A stretch of 64,000 bases of DNA from Streptomyces rubellomurinus (GCF_000961885.1 NZ_JZKH01000042.1:1-64000); one strand, 5' to 3'; counted from the stretch's first letter, positions 16,291 to 24,770 are shown. Translations and numbers: made by a program. The notes: generated by a model not told the origin, from the letters alone.

Positions 16291-17771
16291 GGCCGGTACG
16301 GCAGCTGCGGGACGTCGAAGCAGGTGGTGGTCATCGACGGCACCTGGGTCACCCAGCCGCCCTGGCCGCCCCGGGCGGAGTCCTGCCAGCGGGCCGCGTT
16401 CAGGCAGGCGTGGACCGGGCCGGTGGGCGGCGGCTGCGGGACGAAGGAGGCGGGCAGGATCAGGCCGTGCGCGTCGTACGGCTCGGCGCGGTTCATGAAC
16501 GCCTCCACGCAGGCCCGGGTCAGCGCGGCGCCGCAGGAGCCCATCGCGTCGGCCAGCCACTGCGCCCCGGCCCAGCCCTCCAGCTCCCAGGCGGACAGCC
16601 GGCCGGCGCGGTCCGGGAGGTAACGGGCCATCGCGGCGCGGAAGTCGTGCACCGCCCGGTACTGCTCGTCCTCGTAGTTCAGGCTCGACGACGTCGCCCA
16701 CAGCGCGTTGCGGCAGTTCGGCGAGGAGGCGTAGTCGGTGCGCACCGACTCGGACCAGTTCTGCACGTTGGTGACCTTCGCGGCCACCTGCACCCCCGCC
16801 TCGTCCAGCGCCCGGCACAGCGCCGCGTTGCCCCGGGTGTCCATGGCGTCGAAGAGCAGCTGCGAGCCGTCCGCCCGGACGGCCGCGGCCACCGCCTGGA
16901 AGTTCGGCAGCGCGAAGTCCACCGTCTGGAGCAGCACCCGGTACCCCTCGGCCTCCAGCCCGGCCTTCAGCTGCGCGGCGTACCGGGCCGAGTCGGCCTG
17001 GTTGTAAGCCACCACGGCGGCGCTGGCCGCGCCCAGGCGCTGCTTGAAGAACCGGAACACCTCGGTGCTCTGGTAGAGCGTGCCGTTCCAGCCGACCGAG
17101 CGGCCGTCGCGCGGCGCGGCGCTGCCGTAGATCCCGTACAGGTGCGGCCAGCGGTCGTACGCGGTGCCGATCGGCTGGCCGCCGACGTCCGGCACCGCCT
17201 TGCCGCTCACGTAGGCGGCGCCCGCGTAGTCGAGGACGCTGCCGCTGACGAAGGCGAACACGTGCGCCTGGTCGATCAGCCGGTGGACGCAGTCCTGGTT
17301 GCCGATGCCGCTGCCGCCGTCGTCGCAGGTGACCAGCCGGACGGTGCGCCCGTGCAGGCCGCCGCGGTCGTTGAGGGCCTGGAAGAACGCCTGCGCTCCG
17401 TAGCGGGGCCCGCTGAACACCTCGCTGCCGACCGGGCTGGTGAGCGAGGTGACGACGCCGATCCGGATCTCGTCGGCGGTGACGCCGGTGTCGGAGGCCG
17501 GGTTGCCGGTGGAGGCGGAGCCGGTGGGAGCGCTGGTGGGGGCGCCGGGGGTGGGGCGGGGCCGGACGGTGAAGGCGCCGTCCGGCAGCCGGGTGCCGCA
17601 GCCGGTGAGGACCAGCAGGACGGCCAGGAGCACGGCCGGGAGGACTGCCGGGACGACTGCCGGGACGACTGCCGGGCGCGCCGCCGCCGGAGCCCCCGGC
17701 CGGCCGGCGGCAGCGCGGGCGACCGACCGGGGAACGAGTCTGACGATGGGCCGGGCGGTGGTCAGCTGCAT
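16287..17771 (-). CDS. Branched-chain-amino-acid-type ABC substrate-binding lipoprotein
   Basis: A 494-residue extracellular type 1 periplasmic-binding protein. The signal peptide has a hydrophobic core VLLAVLLVLTGC with a lipobox Cys near residue 58, preceded by PAVVPAV-like repeats. The ligand domain starts ADEIRIGVVTSLTSPVGSEVF and continues through GPRYGAQAFFQALNDRGGL and RTVRLVTCDDGGSG, as in LivK-like proteins. ATG at 17771 overlaps the upstream lipoprotein stop by 10 bases, indicating coupling. It is opposite to the permease/ATPase genes at 19.2-23.0 kb and is the obvious receptor for them. Confidence 0.88.
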   Translation of the reverse strand: MQLTTARPIVRLVPRSVARAAAGRPGAPAAARPAVVPAVVPAVLPAVLLAVLLVLTGCGTRLPDGAFTVRPRPTPGAPTSAPTGSASTGNPASDTGVTADEIRIGVVTSLTSPVGSEVFSGPRYGAQAFFQALNDRGGLHGRTVRLVTCDDGGSGIGNQDCVHRLIDQAHVFAFVSGSVLDYAGAAYVSGKAVPDVGGQPIGTAYDRWPHLYGIYGSAAPRDGRSVGWNGTLYQSTEVFRFFKQRLGAASAAVVAYNQADSARYAAQLKAGLEAEGYRVLLQTVDFALPNFQAVAAAVRADGSQLLFDAMDTRGNAALCRALDEAGVQVAAKVTNVQNWSESVRTDYASSPNCRNALWATSSSLNYEDEQYRAVHDFRAAMARYLPDRAGRLSAWELEGWAGAQWLADAMGSCGAALTRACVEAFMNRAEPYDAHGLILPASFVPQPPPTGPVHACLNAARWQDSARGGQGGWVTQVPSMTTTCFDVPQLPYRP

Positions 17772-18373
17772 CCGGGGATCGGGGTGCCGCTGGCGCCGGC
17801 CGCCTGGGTGAGCAGGCCGCACAGCGTCGAGCGGGAGACCTTCCAGGTCCCGTTGTCGAGGACGGCCTGGCCGGTCGCGCTCGGCTCGACCACGTTGCCC
17901 TGGAGGGAGAGCGAGTAGGTGACCGTCGCGGAAGCGGCGTCGATGAACCCGACGTCGCTGACCTTCGCCTGCACCTGGCCGACCCGCGGGTCCTGCGAGA
18001 AGCCCTGCAGCGCCGGGAGCAGCACGTCGCCGCCCTGGAGCAGCTTGGCCTTGTCGGGGATGGGGGTGTTGGGGTCGAAGAACTTCTCCCAGTTGGTGGT
18101 GATCTCCGTCTTGGCGGCGGCCGGGTCGGCGGGCACGGAGTTGGCGGCGCCCGCCGACGCGCTCGCGGAGCTGGCACTCGCGCTGGCACTGGCACTCGCA
18201 CTGGCACTCGCGCTCGCACTGGCGCTGGCGCTGGCGCTCGAACTCGCCGAGGAGCTGGACTTGCTGCTGCTGCACGCGGCCGCCGAGCCCGCCAGCATCA
18301 GGGCGAGCAGTGCGCTCACCGTCCGCAGGGCCGGGCCGCCGCCCGCGGGGGTTCCGCTTCGCGTCACGTGCAT
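17762..18373 (-). CDS. Lipoprotein with Ser-Ala repeat linker
   Basis: A 203-residue predicted lipoprotein with lipobox GSAAAC at residue 34, then a Ser-rich patch and about 30 residues of alternating Ser-Ala, encoded by a hexamer repeat (18150-18245). The globular C-terminal 125 residues (NWEKFFDPNTPIPDKAKLLQ onward) resemble low-molecular-weight antigen MTB12-like lipoprotein domains of actinomycetes; the exact family is not certain. GAGGGAGC precedes the ATG at 18373. It is co-transcribed with the substrate-binding protein, possibly as an accessory surface component. Confidence 0.78.
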   Translation of the reverse strand: MHVTRSGTPAGGGPALRTVSALLALMLAGSAAACSSSKSSSSASSSASASASASASASASASASASASSASASAGAANSVPADPAAAKTEITTNWEKFFDPNTPIPDKAKLLQGGDVLLPALQGFSQDPRVGQVQAKVSDVGFIDAASATVTYSLSLQGNVVEPSATGQAVLDNGTWKVSRSTLCGLLTQAAGASGTPIPGCS

Positions 18374-18520
18374 GGTCTGTGCTCCCTCTCGGCTGCGCCG
18401 CCCGGGTGTGCGCGGGCGGTGTGCGCGGGGTCGATGTGCGCGGGGCCCGTGCGCGGTGTCCCGGATGCTGTTCCAGGCCGATCCTGGAAACGTCTCAAGT
18501 GACACCATGAAGGCGGATCC

Positions 18521-19225
18521 ATGGACGAATCGCAATCCGGCGGCGAAACCGCCCGCAATGCCGCGCGGATGCCGCCCGCCCGGCGCGCCGCCCGGTTCCT
18601 GCGGACGGCTCGGGGCGGGCGGGAGTGGGCCGGCTGGGTCGTGCTCGCGGTCGGCGCCGTGCTGTCCGTGCTCGGCTGGTACGGGGTCTCCGGCGAGCGT
18701 TACGCCGAGCAGCAGATCCCCTACCTGGCCTCGTCCACGGTGCCGGGCGCGGCACTGATCGTGGCCGGCGCGGTGCTCGTCGCGCTGCGGCCGGGCGGCG
18801 GCCGCTCGGGGGGCGGTTTCTCCGAAGGCGATCTGACCGACCGGCGGGTGGCGCGGCTTTACGAGCTGCTGGTCGAACCGGCGGACGGCACGGCCGACGA
18901 CGACGCCGGTACGGCCGATGCCGGAGGTGCGGGCGGTGCGAGAGGGGCGACCGGTGAGGCCGGTGAGGAGGGCTGGCTCGCCGTGCCCGAGGGCGCCCAC
19001 TACCACCGGCCGCAGTGCCCACTGGTCGCCGGCAAGGCCCGGGCGGCCGCGGTGGACGAGGAAGCCGTCCGGGCCCGGGAGCTGACGCCCTGCCCGCTCT
19101 GCGAACCCGCCGCGCAGGGCCCGCCCGGTACGCCCGGCGCGTCCGGCACGCCGTCGCCGTCCGACCCGCCCACCGGACCGGGCCGGCCCACCCGTCCGGG
19201 CGAACCCGCCCCGCCGACCGGCTGA
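18521..19225 (+). CDS. Membrane protein with Ada-like HxxxC/CxxC motif
   Basis: A 234-residue protein with two transmembrane segments (WAGWVVLAVGAVLSVLGWYGV near residues 36-56, and GAALIVAGAVLVAL), a cytoplasmic acidic linker and a C-terminal motif YHRPQCPLVAGK...LTPCPLC. The spaced Cys/His pattern resembles the metal-binding module of Ada and related host-nuclease or thermonuclease-associated proteins. The tail is Pro/Gly-rich. It precedes the Liv permease by 12 bp and is probably co-transcribed. The function is unknown; a zinc or redox sensor coupled to the transporter is speculation. Confidence 0.7.
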   Translation: MDESQSGGETARNAARMPPARRAARFLRTARGGREWAGWVVLAVGAVLSVLGWYGVSGERYAEQQIPYLASSTVPGAALIVAGAVLVALRPGGGRSGGGFSEGDLTDRRVARLYELLVEPADGTADDDAGTADAGGAGGARGATGEAGEEGWLAVPEGAHYHRPQCPLVAGKARAAAVDEEAVRARELTPCPLCEPAAQGPPGTPGASGTPSPSDPPTGPGRPTRPGEPAPPTG

Positions 19226-19237
19226 ACGGCGATTCCC

Positions 19238-21286
19238 GTGCTGACCGTCCTTCCCGGCCCGGGCACCGCCCCGCTCGCGGTGCTCGCCGCCGCCCCCGAC
19301 CCGCTCACCGTCGACCTCGCGCTCGCCGGGCTCACCGTGGGCAGCGCCGCCGCGCTCAGCGGCATCGGCCTGGTCGTCTGCCACCGCGCCACCGGCGTGC
19401 TCAACATCGCCCAGGGCGCCCAGGCCATGGCCGTCGCCTACCTGCTGCGGGACCTCGTGGTGGTGCGGCACTGGCCGATGTGGCCGGCCGTCGCACTCTG
19501 CCTGCTGGTGGTCGCCCCGGCCCTCGGCGTGCTGCTGGACGTCCTGGTCTACCGGCCGCTGCAACGGCGCGGGGCCGGACCGGCCGAGACCATGGTCGCC
19601 GGGCTCGGAGTGTTCGTGCTGCTCATCGGCGCCGCCGTCCTGCTGTGGGGCGCGGCGCCGCTGGCCGGTGCCCCCTCACCGTTCGGCGGCGCGCCGATCC
19701 GGCTGCCCGGCCGGCACGGCCTGCGGCCCGACACCGTCGCCCAGTTGGTTGCCATCCTGGTGCTCGGCCTGGCCGTCGCCGCCACCACCCGCTGGACCGG
19801 GTTCGGCCTGCGGTTGCGCGCCGTCGTCGACGACCGGCGCCTCGCCGCCCTCTCCGGCGTCGACGCCGACCGGGTCTCCGCCGCCGGCTGGGCGTTCGGC
19901 ACCTTCACCGCCGGGCTGGTCGGCATCGCCCTCGCGCCCTACCTGCTGCTCGACCCGTACGGGCTGCCGTTGCTGGTGATGGAGACGATGGCCGTCGCCG
20001 TCGCCGCCCGGCTGCGCAGCATCCCGGTCGCCGTCGCCACCGGGCTCGGGCTCGGCATCGCCCAGGCCGAACTGACCCGGCTGCGCCCGGCCGGGCAGCT
20101 GCTGCCGCTCGTCGAGGCCGTGCAGTCCAACCTGTTCGTGGTGGCGCTGCTCGCCACCGCGCTGCTGGCCGGGCCGCGCATCACCGGCGAGGAGCGGACG
20201 GTGAGCGCACCGCTGGCCGTCCGGCCGCTCGGCGTCGGGATTGGGAGCGGGGGCAGAGACGGGGCCGGGGATGGCGGTCGGGGGCGGCTCGCCGGGACGG
20301 TCTGCCTGGTGCTGCTCCTGCTGCCGTTCGGCTTCCGGGGCAACGACCTGCGCAGCGCCCTGCTGGTGCCCGCGCTCGCGCTGGTGCTGCTGTCCGTCGT
20401 CGTGGTGACCGGCTACGGCGGGCAGATCTCGCTCGGGCAGGCCGGGTACGCGGGCCTCGGCTCGCTCGGCACCGCGCTGCTGATGTCCGGCCGCGTCCCC
20501 GGCCTGCCGGCGCTGCCCGCCGGGCCCGCACTGCTGCTCGCCGTCCTCGCCACCGCGCCGCTCGGCCTGCTCACCGGGTGGCCCGCGATCCGGCGGCGCG
20601 GGCTGGCGCTCGCCCTGGTCACCTTCGCGGTCGGGACGGCGATGAGCCGGTTCGTCTTCGAGCAGCCGTACGCCACCACCGGGCTCCTCCTCGAACGACC
20701 GTCCTTCCTCTCCGGAGACCGCGCCTTCTACCTCGCCGAACTGCTGCTGCTCGGCGCCGGCCTGCTCGCCGTCCGGGCCCTGCACCGAGGGCGACTCGGC
20801 CGGGCGCTGACCGCGATGCGCGACCACGAGCCGGGCGCGGTCGCGGCCGGCGTCGACGTGCCCGGGCTGAAGTTGTTCGCCTTCGTCGTCGGCGCGGCGC
20901 TGGCCGCGCTCGGCGGCGGGCTGACGGGGCTCGCCGGGCGGGCCTTCGACGCGGCCTCCTTCGACCCCGTGCGGGGGCTGCTGTGGTTCGCGGCCGTGGT
21001 CGTCGTCGGGGCCGACAGCGCGCTCGGCGCCGTCCTCGCCGCCGCGCTGCTGATCGGCCTGGACGCCGGCACCGTCGCGGGCGTCTCGGCCGTCGCCATC
21101 GGCGTCCTCGCCACGGCCATCGGGCGCCTGCCCGGGGGGCTCGCCGCCCTCCCGACCAGTCGTCGGCCCGGCGGCGCCGGCGGCCCCGCTTCCGCCGCAC
21201 CCCTGCCACCCGGTCGACTCTCCCCCGCCGGGCTGCGCGCCCGCGCCGCGATCACCGCCCGGCTCGCGCGGGAGCGTCAGCCATGA
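19238..21286 (+). CDS. Fused LivH-LivM branched-chain amino acid ABC permease
   Basis: A 682-residue membrane protein containing both permease halves normally made as two proteins. Residues about 20-315 are LivH-like (LAGLTVGSAAALSGIGLVVCH, GVLNIAQGAQAM, FGLRLRAVVDDRRLAALSGV as the EAA-type loop). Residues about 350-640 are LivM-like (GYGGQISLGQAGYAGLGSLG, GRALTAMRDHEPGAVAAGVD). A glycine-rich linker joins them. About 16-18 hydrophobic segments are visible. The GTG start follows the membrane protein by 12 bp. The stop overlaps the start of a mini-ORF (ATGA). Confidence 0.9.
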   Translation: MLTVLPGPGTAPLAVLAAAPDPLTVDLALAGLTVGSAAALSGIGLVVCHRATGVLNIAQGAQAMAVAYLLRDLVVVRHWPMWPAVALCLLVVAPALGVLLDVLVYRPLQRRGAGPAETMVAGLGVFVLLIGAAVLLWGAAPLAGAPSPFGGAPIRLPGRHGLRPDTVAQLVAILVLGLAVAATTRWTGFGLRLRAVVDDRRLAALSGVDADRVSAAGWAFGTFTAGLVGIALAPYLLLDPYGLPLLVMETMAVAVAARLRSIPVAVATGLGLGIAQAELTRLRPAGQLLPLVEAVQSNLFVVALLATALLAGPRITGEERTVSAPLAVRPLGVGIGSGGRDGAGDGGRGRLAGTVCLVLLLLPFGFRGNDLRSALLVPALALVLLSVVVVTGYGGQISLGQAGYAGLGSLGTALLMSGRVPGLPALPAGPALLLAVLATAPLGLLTGWPAIRRRGLALALVTFAVGTAMSRFVFEQPYATTGLLLERPSFLSGDRAFYLAELLLLGAGLLAVRALHRGRLGRALTAMRDHEPGAVAAGVDVPGLKLFAFVVGAALAALGGGLTGLAGRAFDAASFDPVRGLLWFAAVVVVGADSALGAVLAAALLIGLDAGTVAGVSAVAIGVLATAIGRLPGGLAALPTSRRPGGAGGPASAAPLPPGRLSPAGLRARAAITARLARERQP

Positions 21287-21471
21287 ACCCGGCCCCGGCC
21301 GACGCCTTCCCGCCCGGGGGAACCCCGCACGGCGGCGACCTGCACGGCCCGCCCCGAGCGACACCGGCAGGCGCAGAACCCACCCCGTCCGGGCGGGCGG
21401 AGCGCGGGCAGCCCGCGCAACGCCCCGCCCGCACGGCGGCAGCCGGGAGCCCTGCCGGAGCAGCGCGGTGA
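21283..21471 (+). CDS. 62-residue Pro/Ala-rich mini-ORF coupled on both sides
   Basis: ATG at 21283 overlaps the permease stop by four bases (ATGA), and the TGA at 21469-21471 overlaps the GTG of the next ATPase (GTGA). The peptide is Pro/Ala/Gly/Arg-rich with no recognisable domain. Exact overlaps at both ends argue for translation, at least as a coupling device that carries ribosomes to the ATPase start. It is not an N-terminal extension of the ATPase, because the frames differ. Confidence 0.5.
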   Translation: MNPAPADAFPPGGTPHGGDLHGPPRATPAGAEPTPSGRAERGQPAQRPARTAAAGSPAGAAR

Positions 21472-22190
21472 ACGGCCGGCTCACCGCGCGCGGGATCGTA
21501 CGACGGTACGGCGGCATCGAGGCCGTCGCCGGAGTGGACCTGACCGCCCGGGCCGGACGGATCACCGCGCTGATCGGGCCCAACGGCGCCGGGAAGAGCA
21601 CCCTCTTCGACTGCCTCGCCGGGACCGCCCGCCCCGACGCCGGACGGGTGCTGCTCAACGGACGGGACGTCACCCGGCTGCCCGCCCACCGGCGCGTCCG
21701 GCTCGGGCTGGCGCGGACCTTCCAGCAGATCGCCGTCTTCCCCACCCTCTCGGTGGGCGACAACGTGCGCGTCGGTGCCGAGCACCGGCAGGGCCGTACC
21801 GACCCGCGCGCGGTTGCCGCACAAACCGCCCGGGCGCTGGACCTGCTCGGCCTGCGGGACGTCGCCGCCGAGCCCGCCGGCTCCCAGCCCACCGGCACCC
21901 TGCGCCTGGTCGAACTCGCCCGTGCCCTCGCCGCCGACCCCTGCGTCCTGCTCCTCGACGAACCGGCCGCCGGACTCGACGCGGCGCAGACCTCCCGCCT
22001 GGTCGCCGTCCTCCGGGGCCTCGCCGAGCGCGGCCTGGCGCTGCTGCTGGTCGAGCACGACGCCGGCCTGGTCGCCGAACTCGCCGACACCGTCTACGCC
22101 ATGGCCCAGGGGCGGCTGGTCGCCGCCGGCCCGACCGCGGCCGTCCTCACCGACCCCCGGGTCGCCGGTGCCTGGGGAGCCCGGACATGA
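21468..22190 (+). CDS. ABC transporter ATPase, LivG-like
   Basis: A 240-residue ATPase. Walker A is GPNGAGKST, LARTFQQIAVFPTLSVGDNV is the LivG Q-loop region, and Walker B with catalytic Glu is VLLLDEPAAGLD; LLVEHD supplies the switch His. The ABC signature is degenerate (PTGTLRLVELARAL in place of LSxGQxxxxEIARAL), though LivG proteins commonly deviate here. The GTG start overlaps the mini-ORF stop, and its own stop overlaps a second mini-ORF ATG. Confidence 0.9.
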   Translation: MNGRLTARGIVRRYGGIEAVAGVDLTARAGRITALIGPNGAGKSTLFDCLAGTARPDAGRVLLNGRDVTRLPAHRRVRLGLARTFQQIAVFPTLSVGDNVRVGAEHRQGRTDPRAVAAQTARALDLLGLRDVAAEPAGSQPTGTLRLVELARALAADPCVLLLDEPAAGLDAAQTSRLVAVLRGLAERGLALLLVEHDAGLVAELADTVYAMAQGRLVAAGPTAAVLTDPRVAGAWGART

Positions 22191-22267
22191 CCTCCTCCGC
22201 TGCGCACGCCGGGCCGGCCGCCCCAGCGAACGACACCCCTGACTCCCGCCGCCAGCCCCGGAGGTGA
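22187..22267 (+). CDS. 26-residue mini-ORF between the two ATPase genes
   Basis: ATG at 22187 overlaps the LivG stop (ATGA). The frame ends at a TGA embedded in the ribosome site GGAGGTGA of the next ATPase, eight bases before its GTG. The peptide (MTSSAAHAGPAAPANDTPDS then Arg/Pro-rich) is Ala/Pro-rich like the first mini-ORF. It may only serve to keep ribosomes on the message. Confidence 0.4.
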   Translation: MTSSAAHAGPAAPANDTPDSRRQPRR

Positions 22268-22274
22268 CCACCCC

Positions 22275-23009
22275 GTGCCACCCGCAGCAGCCCTCCTCTC
22301 CGTCCGCGTCCGCTACGGCCCCCTCGAGGCCCTCCACGGGATCGACCTCGCCTTCCCCGCCGGCGCGGTGACCGTCCTGCTCGGCCGCAACGGCGCCGGG
22401 CGGACGAGCGCGCTGAACGCGCTGGCGGGGGTGGTGCGGCTGTCGGGTGGCCGGGTGCTGTGGCAGGGCCGGGACGTGAGCGGGCTGTCGGTGCATCAGC
22501 GGGTGCGCAGGGGGCTGGCCCTGGTGCCGGCCGAGCGCGGGGTGTTCGGTTCGCTGACCGTGGCCGAGAACCTGGAGCTGGCCAGGTCCGGGCGCGGCCG
22601 GGAGGAGGTGCTGGAGCTCTTCCCCGAGCTGGCACCGCTGCTGACCCGCCGGGCCGGCGAGCTCTCCGGCGGTCAGCAGCAACTCGTGGCGATCGGAGGG
22701 GCGTTGGCGGCGCGGCCGACCCTGCTGCTGCTCGACGAGCCCGAGCGCGGCCTGGCCCCCGCTGTCGCGGCCCGGCTGCACGCGCACCTGCTGGCCGGTG
22801 CGGCCGCCGGGCGGACGGTCGTGGTGGCCGCGCAGGGGCTGCCCCGCACCCTCGCCGGGGCGGCGGCCGTGTACGTGCTGCACCGGGGTGGGGTGGCCTT
22901 CGCCGGGGAACCCGGGGAGGCGGCCGCTCTCGCGGACCTCGCGGCGTTCTCGGACCTCACCGGGGCCGGCGGCTCCGCCGGGCGGACCGGGGCGCGAGCG
23001 GCCGGATGA
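22275..23009 (+). CDS. ABC transporter ATPase, LivF-like, Walker A Lys replaced by Arg
   Basis: A 244-residue ATPase of the LivF type. It has a canonical signature LSGGQQQLVAIGGALAARP and Walker B TLLLLDEPERGL. Walker A reads GRNGAGRTS, with Arg in place of the invariant Lys, and the post-Walker-B Q-switch region is VVVAAQG rather than LVEQN. It may be a weak or non-hydrolysing partner of the LivG-like subunit. The GTG start at 22275 has GGAGGTGA eight bases upstream. It is the last gene of the Liv cluster. Confidence 0.88.
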   Translation: MPPAAALLSVRVRYGPLEALHGIDLAFPAGAVTVLLGRNGAGRTSALNALAGVVRLSGGRVLWQGRDVSGLSVHQRVRRGLALVPAERGVFGSLTVAENLELARSGRGREEVLELFPELAPLLTRRAGELSGGQQQLVAIGGALAARPTLLLLDEPERGLAPAVAARLHAHLLAGAAAGRTVVVAAQGLPRTLAGAAAVYVLHRGGVAFAGEPGEAAALADLAAFSDLTGAGGSAGRTGARAAG

Positions 23010-23165
23010 CCCGGCAGCCGGCTCCCCACGGCCCGCCGACCTCCTCCTGCCGACGCCGACGCCGACGCAGGCAGTGCCGGTGCCGGTACCGCCGGTACCA
23101 TGGCCGAGCCCATGTCGATCATGGTCGGAACGGCCATGGCCGGAACGCTTGGGCCAGGGGGAGTC

Positions 23166-23630
23166 ATGAACCACGTCCACGCACCCACCGGCGCGTTCCG
23201 CGGGGCCGGTGGCCCACTGCTGCTCGCCTGCCTCGGCTGGGCCTGCGCGGTGCCGACGCTCGTCGCGGACGACGACGTCCGCGCGCTGGTGAGCACCTGC
23301 CACGACAGCCCCGGCGCCGCCGTGTACGTGCTGCCGCTCGCCTGGGCGGGCGTGGCGCTGGGCGTCGGCGCGGTCTGCTGGGGCGGCTGGCAGCTCGCCA
23401 CCGGCCTGCGGCACCGGGCGAAGCGCCGGTCCGGCCTGGGGCGCGCCCTGCTTTGCCTGGTGCTGCCGGTGGCGGCCCTCGCCGTGCCCGTCCAGTACGC
23501 GCTCGTGCGGACCGCCGCGCACGACACCGGGACGCGGCACAGCACCTGCTTCGGGCTCGGCCGGCTCACGGGGACGGCCGACCCGGTCAGGGCCACGGCA
23601 GGGGACGCTCGGGCCTCGCTCACGGTGTGA
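23166..23630 (+). CDS. Small membrane protein
   Basis: A 154-residue protein with about three hydrophobic segments (LLLACLGWACAVPTLV; VLPLAWAGVALGVGAVCWGGW; LLCLVLPVAALAVPVQYAL) and several Cys residues (ACLGWAC, STCHD, STCFG). ATG at 23166 is preferred because GGGGGAG lies just upstream; an in-frame ATG 60 bases earlier lacks a ribosome site. No family was recognised. It follows the Liv ATPase by 156 bp and may be a separate transcription unit. Confidence 0.65.
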   Translation: MNHVHAPTGAFRGAGGPLLLACLGWACAVPTLVADDDVRALVSTCHDSPGAAVYVLPLAWAGVALGVGAVCWGGWQLATGLRHRAKRRSGLGRALLCLVLPVAALAVPVQYALVRTAAHDTGTRHSTCFGLGRLTGTADPVRATAGDARASLTV

Positions 23631-23633
23631 CCC

Positions 23634-23890
23634 CCGCCACCGGGCGAGCGCGGCCAGCGCGACCCCGGTGGCGGCGGAGCCGACGACAGCGACGCCGACG
23701 ACACGGGAACGGGCGCAGCGGAACAAGCGGAACGTACGGAACACGGTAGGTCTCCTCCCCCGGGAGCCCGGACGGCCCCCGTGCAGTGCCCCCACCATGA
23801 CCCCCGCCACCCCCGCCGCACATGTACCGATCGGCACAACCCCGGCGCCGAAAACGCCGTGCCCCCTGCCGATCGGCAGGGGGCACGGTG
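23634..23890 (-). repeat. Inverted element copy 1: palindrome, operator-like site, small TM-peptide start
   Basis: Read leftward from 23890, this segment matches 28202-28442 read rightward at about 80-85% identity. It contains, in order: a 32-bp perfect palindrome (23857-23888, core CCTGCCGATCGGCAGG); TGTACCGATCGGCACA (23823-23838); a conserved leader with GGGGGAGGAG; and a GTG start (23744) for a peptide VFRTFRLFRCARSRVVGVAV then a hydrophobic stretch ending ALAALARW. Similarity stops there. The peptide frame has no nearby stop and runs antisense over the preceding gene, so the ORF looks truncated. The palindrome also serves as a terminator for the leftward GNAT gene. Confidence 0.75.
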
Positions 23891-23913
23891 CGCGGGCGGT
23901 CACACCGGAACCG

Positions 23914-24693
23914 TCAGGACACGCCCCGCACGTACGGCGTGGTCGTGGTCAGCCGGGCGAAGCCGAGGCGCTGCAGGATGGGGCGGCTCTGGTCGCTCGC
24001 GTCGACCTGGAGGTAGCGGTAGCCCAGCTCGGCGGCGAGCCGCGCGCGGTGGGCGACCAGGGCGCGGTAGATGCCCCGCCCGCGCCAGTCGGGCGCGGTG
24101 CCGCCGCCCCAGAGGCCGGCGAACTCGGTGCCGGGGACGAGCTCCATCCGCGCCGCGGACACCGGCCGGTCGCCGGCCATCGCGACGGTCATGGTGACGG
24201 TCTCGGAGCCCTGGGCGAGCTGGTCGAGCAGCCGCTGCCGCTGGGCCGGGTTGGGCTTGCCGAAGGCCTGCTCGGCGGCCTCGGCCATCAGGTCGACGCC
24301 GGCCGCGTCGGTGACGGGGACCAGCCGGACGCCCTCGGGCAGCACGACCTCGGTGGGCAGGTCGCGGATGTCCGCCACCATCACCGACTGCTCGTCCTCG
24401 GGGATGAACCCGGCGGCCAGCAGCCGCTCGCCCAGGTCGGCGGGCCGGTCGTGGCCGTAGGTCTTCCACTCGAACTCGAGGCCCAGCCCGGCGAAGTACC
24501 GCACCTGCGCGGCGATCACCTCGTCCGCCCCCGCCTCGTCCAGGTCCGACCAGAGGACGCCGTTCCAGTCGTGCGCGGCGCCGACCTGGCGCAGGACGGC
24601 ACCGTCGCGCTCGATGCGGGTGCTGCCGCTGTCCGGCCGCGCGTCGCGTCGGAGCCGGCGGTCGAACAGGGCGAGTACGTCGTCGTGATCCAT
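23914..24693 (-). CDS. GNAT-family N-acetyltransferase
   Basis: A 259-residue protein. The N-terminal half has an Asp-rich start (MDHDDVLALFDRRLR) and the segment HDWNGVLWSDLDEAG. The C-terminal half (about 125-259) is a GNAT fold with an acetyl-CoA-binding-like loop GGTAPDWRGRGIYRALVAHRA and the final beta strand YRYLQVDASDQSRPILQRLGF. The acceptor is unknown. The start at 24693 has GGAG about 10 bases upstream. A strong palindrome 25 bp past the stop is the likely terminator. Confidence 0.88.
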   Translation of the reverse strand: MDHDDVLALFDRRLRRDARPDSGSTRIERDGAVLRQVGAAHDWNGVLWSDLDEAGADEVIAAQVRYFAGLGLEFEWKTYGHDRPADLGERLLAAGFIPEDEQSVMVADIRDLPTEVVLPEGVRLVPVTDAAGVDLMAEAAEQAFGKPNPAQRQRLLDQLAQGSETVTMTVAMAGDRPVSAARMELVPGTEFAGLWGGGTAPDWRGRGIYRALVAHRARLAAELGYRYLQVDASDQSRPILQRLGFARLTTTTPYVRGVS

Positions 24694-24770
24694 CCGCTCA
24701 CTCCAGCACGGCCGGGCGCCCCCGCGCCAGCGAATTTCCGCAGGTCGCACGGCGTGTGCCGGGCACCCGC

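Noticed and set aside
18150..18245. Ser-Ala coding repeat as a free satellite
   Set aside because: It lies in frame inside a lipoprotein with a clear lipobox and conserved C-terminal domain, so it is a linker.
23857..23888. Palindromes considered as CRISPR repeats
   Set aside because: Only two copies 4.3 kb apart in inverted orientation, no spacers and no cas genes.
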